In this document: in pieces, positions 11,738 through 24,281 of the stretch
Layout of the letters: every line of letters starts with the position of its first letter
Numbering within the stretch: the stretch's first letter is position 1
Source of the DNA: Larix kaempferi
Taxonomy: Eukaryota > Streptophyta > Pinopsida > Pinales > Pinaceae
Assembly (NCBI GenBank): GCA_027924585.1
Contig: BSBM01001068.1
Location: 496,001 to 560,000 of the forward strand
Length of the DNA stretch: 64,000 nt
Direction of reading: 5' to 3'
Notes under the pieces: model-generated
What the model saw: the letters and a program-made list of their open reading frames with translations, nothing else
What the model was told of the DNA's origin: nothing
Databases searched by the model: none
Program-made: the position numbers and the translations under genes

Positions 11738-12130
11738 GGATATGATCAGTTGGATCATTTATATGTATATGTATGTACGCATCATGTTGGATGCTGGAAA
11801 TGATTAGTTGGATAATTTATATGTATATGTATGTATGCATCATGTTGGATGCTAGATATGATCAGTTGGATCATTTATATGTATTTGTATATGCATCATG
11901 TTGGATGCTTGGACCATGTATCTATATATGTATCAGGTGGATACTATGTATGATCAAGTAGATCATGTATGTTGATATATATCAGGTGGATACATTGTGT
12001 GGATCATGTATCTATGTATGTATTAGGTGGATACATTGTATGATCAGGTGGATCATGTATGGTGATATGTATCAGGTAGATACTTGGTATGCATCAGGTA
12101 GATGCATTGTATGATCAGGATGATCATGGA
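11738..12130 (+). repeat. Degenerate 56-59-bp tandem repeats, element A 3' region
   Basis: The phrase CATCATGTTGGATGCT recurs at 11780, 11838 and 11894 with ATGATCAGTTGGATCATTTA between copies. It is followed by shorter variants built on ATCAGGTGGATACATTGTAT. The tract is non-coding and lies between the end of pol and the 3' LTR. Confidence 0.8.
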
Positions 12131-12329
12131 TGACGAGCTTCAGGATGTTGCTCCAGATGACTTACATCAGGACGATGTAGTGATGATGATTAGGATGATC
12201 ATGTGTACATTAGGATGATGTATGGTGAGTATCAGGTTGATACTCTGTGGCCATGGACAGTTTGTGCAAAGGAAATCCTAGATTTGTTCCAGGTCACATC
12301 CAGTATGAAAAAGGACTGGCAATGTGTAT

Positions 12330-12600
12330 CACATGTAAGACCTGGGAGATCCGATAGGTTGGGCTGTGTGCCCGTAATAAGTCCTGGGATACTCTTTCGA
12401 GGGTTTGCCATAGTGGGCCACATGTAAGACCTGGGAGATCCGATAGGTTGGGTTGTGTGCCCGTAATAAGTCCTGGGATGCTCTTTTGAGGGTTTGTGGT
12501 GGGCTGCTACATGTAAGACTTGGGAGATCTGATAGGTTGGGCTTTGTGCCCGTAATAAGTCCTGGGATGCTCTTTCGAGGGTTTGTAGTAGAGGTCACAT
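12330..12600 (+). repeat. Roughly 90-bp tandem repeats, element A 3' region
   Basis: Three copies of a unit containing ACATGTAAGACCTGGGAGAT and GTAATAAGTCCTGGGATGCT begin near 12330, 12419 and 12509; weaker versions continue to about 12850. The block is present again, truncated on its left, at 58782-59220. Antisense open frames over it are by-products of the repetition. Confidence 0.85.
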
Positions 12601-13079
12601 GTAATCAGTCCTGAAGATCTTGTCGGTCGTGCTTAGGCACATAAATGTTCCTAGGATGCTCTTTAGAGTTCTTGTCGGTTGTGCTATGCGCATAAACGTT
12701 CCTGGGACACTCTTTTAAGGTTTTGTGACAGTCACATGTAATAAGTCCTGGAGATCTGGACAGGATGAAAAAGGCCTCAGATGCTCTTTAGGGTTCTTGC
12801 TAGTCAAGAGACTCTTTTAAGGTTTTGTGATGCATGTAATAAGTCCTGAGGATTCCACAGTATGGCCAGTGATGATGAAGACCTGCAAGTGGTGGGCCTA
12901 CATCCAGTATGAAAAAGGACTGGATCTGTAGAACTTCCTATGACGAGTAGATTCAGAGATTGATTTAGATAGTAGCAGTAGTGCTGATGATGATGACTCG
13001 ATGATGATTATCCAGTGACGATGATCCAGATAAGAAGACTTGTGCTAGAAGACCTGTGTCGAGAAATATCTTCCTAGTT

Positions 13080-13088
13080 AAGAGGGAG
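13080..13088 (+). other. Polypurine tract, element A
   Basis: AAGAGGGAG directly precedes the 3' LTR start TGTTGATG, the expected place for plus-strand priming. The same string is repeated in the 44-bp repeats near 4450. Confidence 0.75.
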
Positions 13089-13771
13089 TGTTGATGTATA
13101 TGTAACTTCGAAATGTATTTCATATATGTATATTGTACTCCTATAGAGATGGTATTATTCCTCTATACGAAAGTGTTTGTATTCCTATAGAGATGTTATT
13201 ATTCCTCTATACGGAAGTGTCGTCATTTATATTGTAAGTGTCGTAACTTATACTTGATGGGTTATTAGACCACCTTGTTGGGGTCGGCCTTGTATAAGTC
13301 ATGTGGGTCGAAGGGTTATTAGACCACCCTATTGGGGGTCGGCCATGTGGGTCAAAGGGTTATTAGACCACCCTATTGGGTGTCGACCCAGTCAGCATTA
13401 TGTTATGTGGTTAAGTTAAGGCCGACCTAGTAAAGTTTATTAGGCAAGTCAAGTCAAGTATAAATAGAGTGCGGGAGGCACTCTATTTCATCATTCTATT
13501 CTATTCTCTCTCACACTCTCGGAAGAGTGGCGCACTTATGGAGGAGAAGAAGCCGCTGCTAGGAGATATCTATCTCTTATGCTTGGGTTGTATCATTTCT
13601 CTATCTATCTTTGAGGAAGTTATTGGGGTTTTTCACCTTTATGGTTTTCCCTAAGTAAACTCTGTGTCTCTTATGTGCTTGCATTATGGTGTCCATGATT
13701 GATATGCTGTACATGTTGTTCTCTAAGTTAAGATCCTAGATCAGGTTGAAGTAAATTTTGAAAAATTAACA
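13089..13771 (+). repeat. 3' LTR of copia element A
   Basis: This 683-bp direct repeat matches the 5' LTR at 1583-2263 with scattered substitutions. It starts TGTTGATG and ends AATTAACA, and is followed by ATCCG, the right target-site copy. The TATA box and hairpin are at 13459-13488. Confidence 0.9.
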
Positions 13772-15975
13772 ATCCGTAACCTAGTTCTAGGAAGAAAAAA
13801 CGTCACCTCGAGCATCTACCAATTCTTCAAAGTCCCAAACTTGTGATAGCCCCACTAGGTGAACGGAAGAGGGGAAATATCAACTAATCACTTCGCTTGA
13901 CCTCATGTTTAAATCATGTGTGAGAAGAGCTTTCCGACCACGTTAATTGATACTATTTTTTTTTCACTCTTTAGTGTCCTATAGTCTCGTTTAGTATCCT
14001 TGGAAAACTTACTCACATTTTCCTAGTCGAAAGGCCCCATCCCTATACTACCGTGGGTGTGCTATAAACTCAAAAATGTCTAAAAACTTTTATTAAGCAT
14101 GTTGGTTGATTTTAATAGTTGTCATTACTCAGTAGGGCATGCGGGAGTGAAACTAATTATGTTGTGACTTGTCTCCAAACCATGCAAATAAATGAAATGC
14201 ACAATTTTCCTTTAGATTAACTCTATCTCAAGAAAGGAGAGGAGTTCATTTTTGTTTCAAATGTAAACAAACACCCAATGCGATTCAATCTGTTGCTTTT
14301 CCTTTTAATGAATGGTGAAAAAGAATACCAAGCTACACAAAGAACACTTTTCGAAATCCCAAACAAAGGCAAGACGAGCTCTTTTTCAAACACACATCAA
14401 ATTATACTAATGAAAATATAATGCAAAAATTATTTTGTTTTCTCTTTTCAAATATTTCAAATTACATGAAAACGTTGAAACATAAAATTATTTTCTTTTT
14501 TCTTTCAATTCAAACGAAAGAACTCAATTGCTAGTGGCAAAGAAAATCAAGAAAACAAGTATCCATGTAAGCTAACAGGAATTGAAAAGATTTCAATTAC
14601 AAAAATGTCCTTAGTGCTTGTTACTCACAAACAAAAACCTAATCTTTTTAACAACCACAAAACCAATCAATGAAGATCAAAAGAGGGCCTTCCCAAAAAC
14701 TCAAATATTCAATCTAAAAGTGAAGACAATGAATTATGAAACTTGTAAGGGATCAATGTTTACCCAATAAAACAAGAACTGAGAATTCAAGTAAAAGAGG
14801 CTTAACACACAGTCTTCTAGCTCTTCAAAATCAACCAAAAAGATTCGAAAATCAAACAAAAGGACTTTGAAAGGTTTTAGAATAAGAGTTGACAGAGTTC
14901 AAAATGCTTAGAGACAAAATAAATCAGGATAGAAGTGGCATGAATTGAATAAGAGGATCAAGTTGGCATCAAGCAGTTTCATGAACTTGAAAATTGATAA
15001 GAGCGAGAAAATATGAAAAAAAAATCAAAAGGGAAGGAAATCACTCAATCCAAACACAAGCAAGGCTTTAAACAAGCAACACAGTTTGTAATCGTAAAGT
15101 CTGAGACAAAAGACTGACAAAATCAAGCCAAAATTCATCTAAAGAAGAGATTATCGCTCCTCTAACACTTGCTATAGAGATATGAAAAGGAATTTATCAC
15201 CCTCTAGCGTCTTTCCAGGGATTGATGAAGTAATATTATCTCTCTGTGCTCCCTTCTAGGTGAGGGATGAAGTATTGGAAGTGTTAGAAAACATAAGTTT
15301 TGCTCATATTCGAAAGGGGGGTGGCAGGATTTTGGCTCATGGATCTCCTCAAAAATGATGAGAGGAGTGAAAAAGTGTAGACTACAAGTACACACTTACA
15401 AATATCAATCATCAAACATAAATACAAAGTGCTAAAAAGCACTACATAAATTTTCCATTGGATTTGCCAGTTTCTGTTGTAGAATATTTCCCCTGCAGAT
15501 AAGTGAAACTTCTCTTGGATTGAGACTCCTTCAATCCAATATAGAAAGGAAACAAATGGGTACTAAAATATCCTAGACCTAACGCAAACACAAGCAGTCA
15601 AAGAAGAAGTAAATAAAAGGAAGTAGATGTCCTACCTATTTTCCCGATGGTTCGCCTTGCTCCTCTTAGATGGTCCATCTCCTAGTCCCGAGATCCAAGA
15701 TTTAGATGCCAGTAGGATCCTTGACAAAGTGGAGGACAAATCCTTTCCAACATAACAAATGTATCAAGTATAGATCTAAATATCAAAAGATAGACACATT
15801 CACGAATTTACCATAAAAGACATGAAATGGGGAGAATAGATCAAGTTTATATTAATGGAAAACCAAATAAGAAGGACTTACAACCATGAATTTGATGTAG
15901 CAATAGCTCCTCTGATCTTTCCTTCCATCCCCTTAAGGTGTCTCTAGGATCATAAGTGTGATGCTCTCACCTTTT
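13772..15975. other. Non-coding repeat between elements A and C
   Basis: No gene is visible: frames are short and AT-rich and no domain is recognised. The sequence is repeated at 60162-62363 and, from 14113, again at 62965-64000, so it belongs to a duplicated segment. Bases 15971-15975 (CTTTT) are the left target-site copy of element C. Confidence 0.7.
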
Positions 15976-16700
15976 TGTTGGAATATTCTCACCATCATTT
16001 TTTATATTTGCATGCCTTGCATGCATCCAGTCATCATGCATGCATTCTGCATGCATCCAATCATCAGTATGGTGGTGTCCCTAACACCTGGAGCCTATTT
16101 TCATCCCCTTAGAGCCTGCTTTTATCCCTCAGTAGCCCTCCTACCTACCTAGTGCACCTTTTTTTTCTTCACCTAGATGACATATGCGCCCTACTACACC
16201 TACCTAGATCCTAACAGTCAGTTGCGGCATTGATTGACCAGTTCTTGCATTTATTGCTCAATTTAAATGCTTGTAGCTTCCAGTTGTCTGTATCAGAGTG
16301 CCACTTGACCTACTGACAGCCTCATGCACCCTCCTTGGAGTCTGAATCCCTTGATTTGTGCTCACATGGCTCAGTTAGTCTCAGTTAGACTCATTTTACT
16401 GAATTTTGACTATTTGTGACTACTACCACTGATTGGGTGATGTCTCCAATGCTATCCAAGCCACACATTGCGGAGAATTCGAATCACCTTTGGCTAATTT
16501 GAATTCACTTCATAGTATTCACATTGTATTCAGTTTTCATAGTGCCAACTTACAGCTAATGTATGATTATACTGCAGATTTCCCCATTTCTAAGTTCATG
16601 AGTGATAATTGATTCATTTCTTCTTCTTCTTCTCTACAATTCTTGAGTGAGATTTGTGAGGTTTACTCTAGCTGTGTGATCTATCCTGTTGATTATCACA
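15976..16700 (+). repeat. 5' LTR of copia element C
   Basis: 725 bp, TGTTGG...ATCACA, repeated at 19833-20536 and, truncated, at 62364-62968. It contains a cluster of CATGCA motifs near its start and a CTTCTTCTTCTT run near its end. Confidence 0.9.
16019..16057 (+). promoter_or_regulatory. CATGCA (RY-like) cluster in element C LTR
   Basis: CATGCA occurs at 16020, 16035 and 16050, with the reverse form TGCATG overlapping, all within 40 bp of U3. CATGCA is the core of the RY element bound by plant B3-domain seed regulators. A role in seed expression is inference from the motif only; A/T-spaced purine-pyrimidine runs can create it by chance. Confidence 0.35.
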
Positions 16701-16712
16701 TGGTATCAGAGC
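16701..16712 (+). other. Primer binding site, element C
   Basis: TGGTATCAGAGC directly follows the 5' LTR and is the canonical copia primer site complementary to initiator methionine tRNA. Confidence 0.9.
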
Positions 16713-17002
16713 TGGAGTCAGCTATTCAAATTGCAGCAGTTGCAACAATTCATTGAGCAGTTGTATTTCATTGAACACAAGAAGCCTCTGGATTTCCACA
16801 ACAATTCTTGGTGCAATTGTCTTGAATTCACTGGAGAAATCCAATTAGTTCTATCCAGGTGTGAAGGATCCAGTCACATGTGCTCATTGTCCTAAGGAAT
16901 TGTTCTCTAGATTTGCAGCAAATCCCCATCATCAATTTCATTTGTTTTGCAGGTTTATTCCATCATTCGAATTCATCTTCAATTCAAATTCAACAGCTAC
17001 CA

Positions 17003-19350
17003 ATGGATCTAAAACTGAATTCATTCAATTATGTCGAATGGAAAGCCAAGATGGACATCTTCATGAAGTCTAAGAGGTTTTCTAGAGTATTGAATGGGAC
17101 CGCAGTCGAACCCACTGGTGCAGTGGAGAAATCCAAGTACTTGGATAAACTTGATGAAGCAGTAGGACTGCTACTCCTCAACATTTTCGAAGGCCTCCAT
17201 TTTCATGTCATTGATCTATCCACTCCAAAATAAGTTTGGGACAAGATCAAATATCTTCTTGGACAAAAAGATGACTTGAAAGGTCACAAATTGGAAAATG
17301 AGCTTATCTCACTGAGCCCTTGCAGTTTTGACTCCATCAATGAGTTTCTTACCAAGTTAAAAAATATGATTTCACAATTGAAGTGATATGGAATAGAGAA
17401 GGAAGAGAAGCAATGCATCCTTGCCATACTATCAAAATTGGGACCTAACTACTCAGTATTTGTCTCTACCTTTCAAACTACGAAGCTATCTATCCCAAAA
17501 TGGAAGTTTCCCACTCTTGATGACTTCATCCAATCTCTCACACAAGAGGAGGAGAAGTTGATTCAAATGGGAATGATAAAACCCAATATGGATTTAGTAC
17601 TTGCAGCTGCTGAGGTGAAGAGAGCGAATGGCAAGGGTAAGTAAAAAAATTTTGATAGAAAGTCGAATGAGCAGAAGAAAAAGGAGGCTCACTATCAGTC
17701 AAAAGGGGATTCGAATTCCAAGAAGGGAAAACAATCTCATAAGGAGAAATCCAAATGTACCTATTGAAATAGAGGATTTCATCCTGAGAGTTCTTGTATG
17801 AAGAAGACTATAGACTTGATGGCTCAGTTACTTGAAAAGAATAACCTTCTAGTACCTGCATGTGCTAGGGAGAAAGAAGTTGAACCTTATAGATCTGAGG
17901 ACAAGGATATATGCCATGCTCTCATGGTAGGTGCATCAAGAGAGTCCTCCTTCATCATAGATTCAGGAGCATCAAGACACATGTCTTCCTCCAAAGATCT
18001 CTTTACTGGTTTCGAATGCACTGCTGGCCCTTCCATCATGTTGGGGAATGATTCTGAGATTTCCTCTGAGGGGATTGGAAGGATCAAACTTGATCATGGG
18101 TACTTCTCAAATGTTCTCTATGTTCCTACACTTATTTCCAATCTACTTTCGGTATACCAAATGACCCATACTGGAGAGCCCAAGAGGGTGATCTTCTCTC
18201 CAAATGAGGTTGAAATAAAAGACATGGTTTCAGGAAATATCATTGCAAAAGGTGTTGCAAACCACAATACGAAAATCTATGATTTCTCTCACTTTCTTCC
18301 TCTCTCCAAGCAGTCTACTCTTCACACACATGCAAATGAAGAGAATAGGATATGGCATGAAAGATTTGGGCATCTCAACTACAAGTACTTGCAAGATATG
18401 CATACTCAAGAGATGGTTGAAGGACTACCCAAAGTCAAGTTTTCCAAGGGAAGTTGTAAGGGTTGCTTGATGGGAAAGCATCCAGAAAATAAGTTTGAGA
18501 AAGAAAAGGAAAGGAGAGCCTCTCAACCTCTTGATCTGATTCATAGTGATGTTGCAGGGCCATTTCCAGATCTATCTTTGAACAAGGAAAGGTATATTCT
18601 TACTTTTATTGATGATTATTTAATATTTACATGGTTATACTTTCTCAGATTAAAATCAGAAGTGTTTGGATACTTTAAGTTTTTCAAGTCTTCTATAGAA
18701 ACGTTTTCAGATAGAAAGATCAAGCACATTCGCACTGATAATGGAGGAGAGTATGTCAAGGGTGAATTTCAATACTTTTGTGATGATGAAGGCATAGAGA
18801 TGCAACACATTGTTCCCTACCACCATAACAGAATGCTGTTGTAGAGAGAAATAATAGAACATTAAAGGAGATGGCAACTTGCATGCTAAATTCGAAAGGG
18901 TTGCACCCTAGTCTTTGGGTAGAAGCCATCAATTGTGTTGCTTACCTTCAGAACAGAGTCCCTCGTAAAGGATTGAAACATATGACTCCTTTCGAAGCAT
19001 GGATGGGCTACAAACTTGATGTATCCCATGATAGAGTGTTTGGATCTAGAGCATGGGCAAGGATTCTAATGGAGAAAAGGAGATCCCTAGATCCACAAAG
19101 CAGAGAGTGTATACCGATGGGCTATGCATTGAGTGCAAAGGCCTACAAGATTCTTGATCCTTCTACTATGTCAACATTCCTTGAAAGGAGTGTACAGTTT
19201 GAGGAATGGCCACTACATGATGCTCGTCCTATTGAGCAAGAGAGATTTCCTACTACACCACCACTACTTGATGAGAAAGAGAGCGAAGCTTCATCCCATG
19301 AGAGTTCAGATTTTGAATCTAAAAGTGAAGATGATGAAGAGCGATGCTAG
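17003..19350 (+). pseudogene. Gag-protease-integrase remnant of copia element C
   Basis: The start is ATG 17003 (MDLKLNSFNYVEWKAKM), typical of a copia gag (UBN2-like) N-terminus. The same frame continues through 17438-17644 and 17798-18844 and is broken by at least four stops (after 17230, near 17384, 17642 and 17766). The zinc knuckle near 17758-17800 is eroded: its second cysteine position reads TGA. Protease is marked by IIDSGASRHM (near 17960), pre-integrase by WHERFGHLNY and CKGCLMGKH, and the integrase core by HSDVAGPF and RTDNGGEY. A one-base frameshift near 18825 moves the third catalytic block (NAVVERNNRTL) into the next frame, which stays open to 19350. No RT follows. Confidence 0.88.
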
Positions 19351-19832
19351 ATCTAGATCCACAAGAACCTGAGATCTAGAACCTAACATTGAATATGAGA
19401 GAATGGAAGATCCAGATCCACAAGAACCTGATGATCTTGCACCTGATGATCCTCCTCTTCCGAGATGGGAAGCCATTACTATTAGATCCGTCGGAGATCT
19501 TGTTAGTGATCCACTTGATCAAAGGAGAACCAGATCTGATTTTTAGAATGGAAGGTTTCATCCTTCTCACATTGATCATTCACACAGTGATTCATTTCTT
19601 ACCGATCGATCCTTCTTCGGTAAAGAAGGTCACTTGCCTCCTTTTGGAGTGAGTTATGCCATGGTACATTGACATCCTTCAGTCTATTTTGTGTGGGGGA
19701 TTTCTTCCCACTGGCTTTTCCCTCTTTCCTCACTTTATTTATTTAGATTGTTGTACGGGGTGACCTTTGGTCTCAGTCACCAGGGCCCTGCTAGTTTTCA
19801 GTTACTTCCTCGTAGTTTGGCTTGCAGAGGGG
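19351..19832 (+). other. Integrase-RT linker remnant and 3' untranslated part, element C
   Basis: Broken frames still show a DPQEP/DDPPLPRW-type linker that in copia elements precedes RT, but RT itself is absent. The segment ends in a purine-rich GCAGAGGGG next to the 3' LTR, the probable polypurine tract. Confidence 0.65.
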
Positions 19833-20536
19833 TGTTGGAATATTCTCACCATCATTTTTTATATTTTCATGCATTATGCATGCATCCAATCATCATGCAT
19901 GCCTCCAGTCATCAGTATGGTAGTATTCCCAGCACCTGGAGCCTATTTTCACCCCCCTAGAGCCTAGTTTTATCCCTCAATAGCCCTCCTACCTACCTAG
20001 TGCACCTTTTTTTCCTCACCTGGATGACATATGCGCCCTACTACACCTACCTGGATCCTAACAGTCAATTGCAACATTGATTGACCAGTTCTTACATTTA
20101 TTGCTCAGTTTAATTGCCCTTAGCTTCCAGTTGTCTGTATCGGAGTGCCACTTGACCTACTCACAGCCTCATGCACCCTCCTTGGAGTCTCCATCCCTTG
20201 ATTTGTGCTCACATGGATCATTTAGAGTTAGTTAGACTCATTTGACTATTTGTGACTACAACCACTGATTGGGTGATGTCTCCAATGCTATCCAAGCCAA
20301 ACATTGAGGAGAATTCGAATCACCTTTGGCTAATTCGAATTCACTTCACAGTATTCACATTATATTCAGTTTTCACAGTGCCATCTTACAGCTGATGTAT
20401 GATTATACTGCAGATTTCTCCATTTCTGAGTTCACAAGTGATAATTGATTCATTTCTTCTTCTTCTTCTCTACAATTCTTGAGTGAGATTTGTGAGGTTT
20501 ACTCTAGCTGTGTGATCTATCCTGTTTATTATCACA
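19833..20536 (+). repeat. 3' LTR of copia element C
   Basis: 704 bp, similar to 15976-16700 with small deletions. It ends ATCACA and is followed by CTTTT, the exact right target-site copy. Confidence 0.9.
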
Positions 20537-21202
20537 CTTTTAACGTGCTTTTGAAAGGAGAATGGCTCTCATGATATAGGGTTAGGAAGCATAACCATCA
20601 TGGAGAAAGAGTTGGATCAAGGGAGGATTTGTTGGATTAAGAGATATTGAACATACTCAGGAGAGAGGGATAGGGGATGGCTCGAATCCCTACACCAACC
20701 ATCCAAATATTCACAAATCAAGATCCTACATCTAAGCTTGAGTGGTCAAACCAACTTCATCACTCCCCCAAAGCTAGGCACAGAGGGAGGAAGTGGCACT
20801 TCATCGCTCCCCTATAACTGAGTAAGGAGAGATAACAGTACTTCATCTCTCCTACATAAGGTAGAGGGGGAAATAATCCTCCAAAAAGAGCTTAAATCAA
20901 GGTGAAATCTTGGGGTTTCAACTCTTAATGATGGATTCCCCTCCCCAACATGTAAGGGTTCATAACAAATGTTAGGTTGTCTTTCTAACACAGTTAGGGA
21001 CGATGGTAAAACACCTTCTCATGATGGAGAAACTAGGCGTGACAAATAAGTGTATAACACACATACCAAAGAATCACATAGAAAACATATATTGTACTTT
21101 CAAAACAAAATGTCACCCTTAAAAAATAACAAAATTATATAATTATACAAAATTTTAATTTAAAAAATTATATATTTAAATATTTTTTCAATTTAAGCCC
21201 TT

Positions 21203-21414
21203 AGGGGTAGCTTAGTTGGTTGGAGCTTTTGAGTCCAAGATTCAAGTAGTCAATATTGGAGGTTGAAACCTCTGAGTCCTTTAGGGTTAGGCTCCCGAAC
21301 CTGGAGCCGACAGGGTGAAGCCCCTTTGAGTGACCCCCTTAAATTATTATCATGGATATACCGAGCCATCCATCTTCTGAAGCTATGAACCACTTGGAAA
21401 AAAAATCACTTTTA
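21203..21414 (+). mobile_element. Possible tRNA-derived SINE
   Basis: TAGCTTAGTTGG (21208-21219) resembles a Pol III A box and GGTTGAAACC (21261-21270) a B box, about 50 bp apart as in tRNA genes. The start GGGGTAGC and a closing A8 run at about 21413 fit a tRNA-headed SINE in otherwise AT-rich DNA. No clear target-site duplication was found and the tRNA body does not fold convincingly. Confidence 0.45.
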
Positions 21415-23435
21415 GATTTATTATATTTCGATTTTTAACATATAAAAAATTATTATGAATTATGTAAACATATGTGTTTATAAAAACGGTTATTAACTTG
21501 CATTTATCTTTTTTATACTTTAGTTTTCATATTTAAACTTAGTTATGTTAACTAATTTTAAAATAATATTTTAAATTTAAATTTTATCATTTAAATATAG
21601 AATATATAATTAATAATATAAATTAATTTAAAAAAAATATATATATTTTTATTTTTATAAATATTAATTTTAATTATATAAATTAATTTTAAATTATTTA
21701 TAAATATATAATTCAATTCAATTCAATTTTAAAAATTAAGAAAAATAATTTAATTATTCAACCTACACTCCATTTATAAGTTATAAGTGTTATATTAATC
21801 TCTTAATAAATAAATTATTATAACAACTTTACTAGTTAAATACTATATATGTGATATGTGTATAAATTTAGGATTTAAATTTTCAAATACATCATAGTCA
21901 TCCCTATCAAATTTGTGAATCATGTATCGCATGCATGGATATAAATAAAGATAGAATTGATATGAAATTAATTAAATGGGATGTATTTACTTTGAAGGTT
22001 TATATATGTGTGTATATATGCATGTGTTAGTGTAATCTTTGTGTGACTAAGTGATGAAATCTATATAATAATATTGATAAACATGTAGATAATAAATAGT
22101 ATTAGTGTGGCTAAAATTAGTACATTTAAGTATTTTTATAGGTGTTTATATCTTGGAATTTGGGGTGGACTACCATTTATGTTTTTCCTAAATTAAAGGA
22201 GGATGAGACAAGAGTTATGGTTTTAGTTCAAAATTCAAAATAAACAATTATTTAAAAAATATATATATCTTAGAATTTGGGGTGGACTACCATCTATGCA
22301 TTTTCTAGATTAATGGAGGATGGCACTGTTATTGATTTTATGGTCATCCTTCAAAATTCAAAATAAACAAACAAGTCATTTAACTAAAGAAGGTAACATG
22401 TATCTAAGGCATAGACACTAGGTGATTACTACTAAGCATGGAGAATAGGTAAACAAATAACTTGTTTGTAGCACTTAACTTGTTACCTATAGACATTCAC
22501 AAACCACAAGTTAAATAACTATGCTAATTTAAAATTATCTAAGTGAGTAAATAAATTTATGTTTTTTATTTTCCATCAATTAAAAAATTGTAATATTTAA
22601 GAAAAATAAAAATAAGAAGTAATTATATTTAAGTTGATGTTTATCAATTAAAAAGTTGTAATATTTAAGGAAACTTTTCACTTGAAAATAAAAATAAGAA
22701 GTAATTGTATTTAAGTTGATGTTTATGTTGAAAGTTAATTGAGTAAGAAGTAAAGTTGTACAGTAGTTAAGTTGATGTTTATGTTGAAAGATAATAAATT
22801 AGGAAAATGAATGAATTCGAAAGAGTTCTTTTTGCAATCATATTGTAAATTGCAAAATTTGAATAAGAATTATAGAATAAGATGAGTATATTGTGAAGAC
22901 TAAAGAGAATTTCAAAAGAAGAAATATAATTTAGGTTAAAATTTAAAAATTGAAAATAATATATGAAAGAATAAAATATGTTTAAATTAAAATTTAAAAA
23001 ATGAAAATAATACATGAAAATGACAATGTTTCTTTTCTTGAAACTGTAACATATCCAAAATATGTTAGTGAATAATTAGCGAATATTCAAAAATAAAATT
23101 TGTATTCCTGCAACATTATCTTTATAAACATTGCCATTCATATAAACGAATTTTGCTCATTTGAAAAAAAGAAATTCAATAATTGATACACATAATTATC
23201 AACAAGACCATCATTAATACACATATGACCATATTCTCTTTCCCACAATCCTTTTAGTCGAGAGTATTTTCAAAACATTTCAATATTAACATAAAAACTA
23301 TGTCCAGGATATGTAACAACTCGACAGAGTTCTTTTCATGCATTCAAATCTAAATCAAAACTATTACTGAGATTTATTTCTCTTTGTAGAATAATAACTT
23401 AGCATATTCCTTTTTTAGTCATTCATCGCTACAAG

Positions 23436-23631
23436 GGTATATGAATCCAGATAGGAAACTGGACTGGGATCCAGTTATGCGCTGTCCCTTCCCAACACAA
23501 TGTAATGCATAGATAATAATCTTTATAAACATAGGTATATGAATCCAGACAGGAAACTGGAATGGGATCCAGTTATGCGCTGTCCCTTCCCAACACAATG
23601 TAATGCATAGATAATAATCTTTATAAACATA
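23436..23631. repeat. 98-bp tandem duplication
   Basis: Two adjacent copies starting at 23436 and 23534, nearly identical, containing GGTATATGAATCCAGA and ATCCAGTTATGCGCTGTCCC. Confidence 0.9.
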
Positions 23632-23904
23632 AACCTAGCAGATATTAAACCAAGTATTCCTACCCAATTCAAATGTATAATAGAATATATTTAACGGAAT
23701 TAAACCATGGCTTCCATCCCAACACATTCCAAAATGTCGAGGTGTAATATATATGAACAGGTATTACACCAGGGTTCCATACGATTCCATACAACATAGT
23801 ATATATATATAAAAGAGATCAGTTGTGGCAGTAAGAACCATACTCGCAACAACATGAACCTAAATACAGAGATAGTTATATATAAAGATCTGTCTCTCGG
23901 TTAC

Positions 23905-23927
23905 TATATATATATATATATATATAT
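23905..23927. repeat. TA dinucleotide run
   Basis: About eleven TA units in a row, a simple microsatellite in the GLOX upstream region. Confidence 0.85.
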
Positions 23928-24281
23928 CCTGGCTTTCAACGCAATCCTTAACACGACGATAGAGATCTAAGACCAGATATATGCATGATTATCAGGACTT
24001 AATCTACATAACCTGATTTCCTTGGGTCAAAGCTGAGCTCGGAGATATTACAAAAACAAACACTCACAACAACCTTTTTTTAACATAAATCAACAAACAC
24101 TTATTAAAAATCAAATGAATGAAATTAAAAATAATAAAATTATTTTAATTTTAAAAAAACTACGAATGAAAAATATACCACATATAAAAAGTTGTTCGAA
24201 TCTATGGTTTCAAAGAATTAAAGAAAACAGGGATTTGTTTTTAAGGAGGTAAGTCTGAATAAAGGTAATCCAAACGCTTGG

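Larger units (their letters stand above)
1583..13771 (+). mobile_element. Ty1/copia LTR retrotransposon A, complete ends, nested insertion inside
   Basis: Two direct repeats of about 0.68 kb, both starting TGTTGATG and ending ACA, bound the element. The flanking 5-mers are ATTCG (1578-1582) and ATCCG (13772-13776), a target-site duplication with one mismatch. The 5' LTR is followed at once by a primer binding site and the 3' LTR is preceded by a purine tract. The only protein-coding remnant is RT-RNase H of copia type; no gag, protease or integrase frame is visible. A separate 4,979-bp insertion splits the RNase H region. Without it the element is about 7.2 kb. The 3' terminal 1.5 kb between the end of pol and the LTR is unusually long and made of tandem repeats. 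Confidence 0.88.
15976..20536 (+). mobile_element. Ty1/copia LTR retrotransposon C, RT-RNase H missing
   Basis: LTRs of 725 and 704 bp, both starting TGTTGGAATA and ending TTATCACA, bound the element. The flanking 5-mers are identical: CTTTT at 15971-15975 and 20537-20541. The internal 3.1 kb carries gag, protease and integrase remnants in copia order and then a proline/aspartate-rich integrase-RT linker. RT and RNase H are missing before the 3' LTR. Total 4.56 kb. Confidence 0.92.

Noticed and set aside
12232-12598. Small open frames on both strands over the 12.3-12.6 kb repeats
   Set aside because: The open frames arise from tandem repetition of a ~90-bp unit whose length is not under coding constraint.
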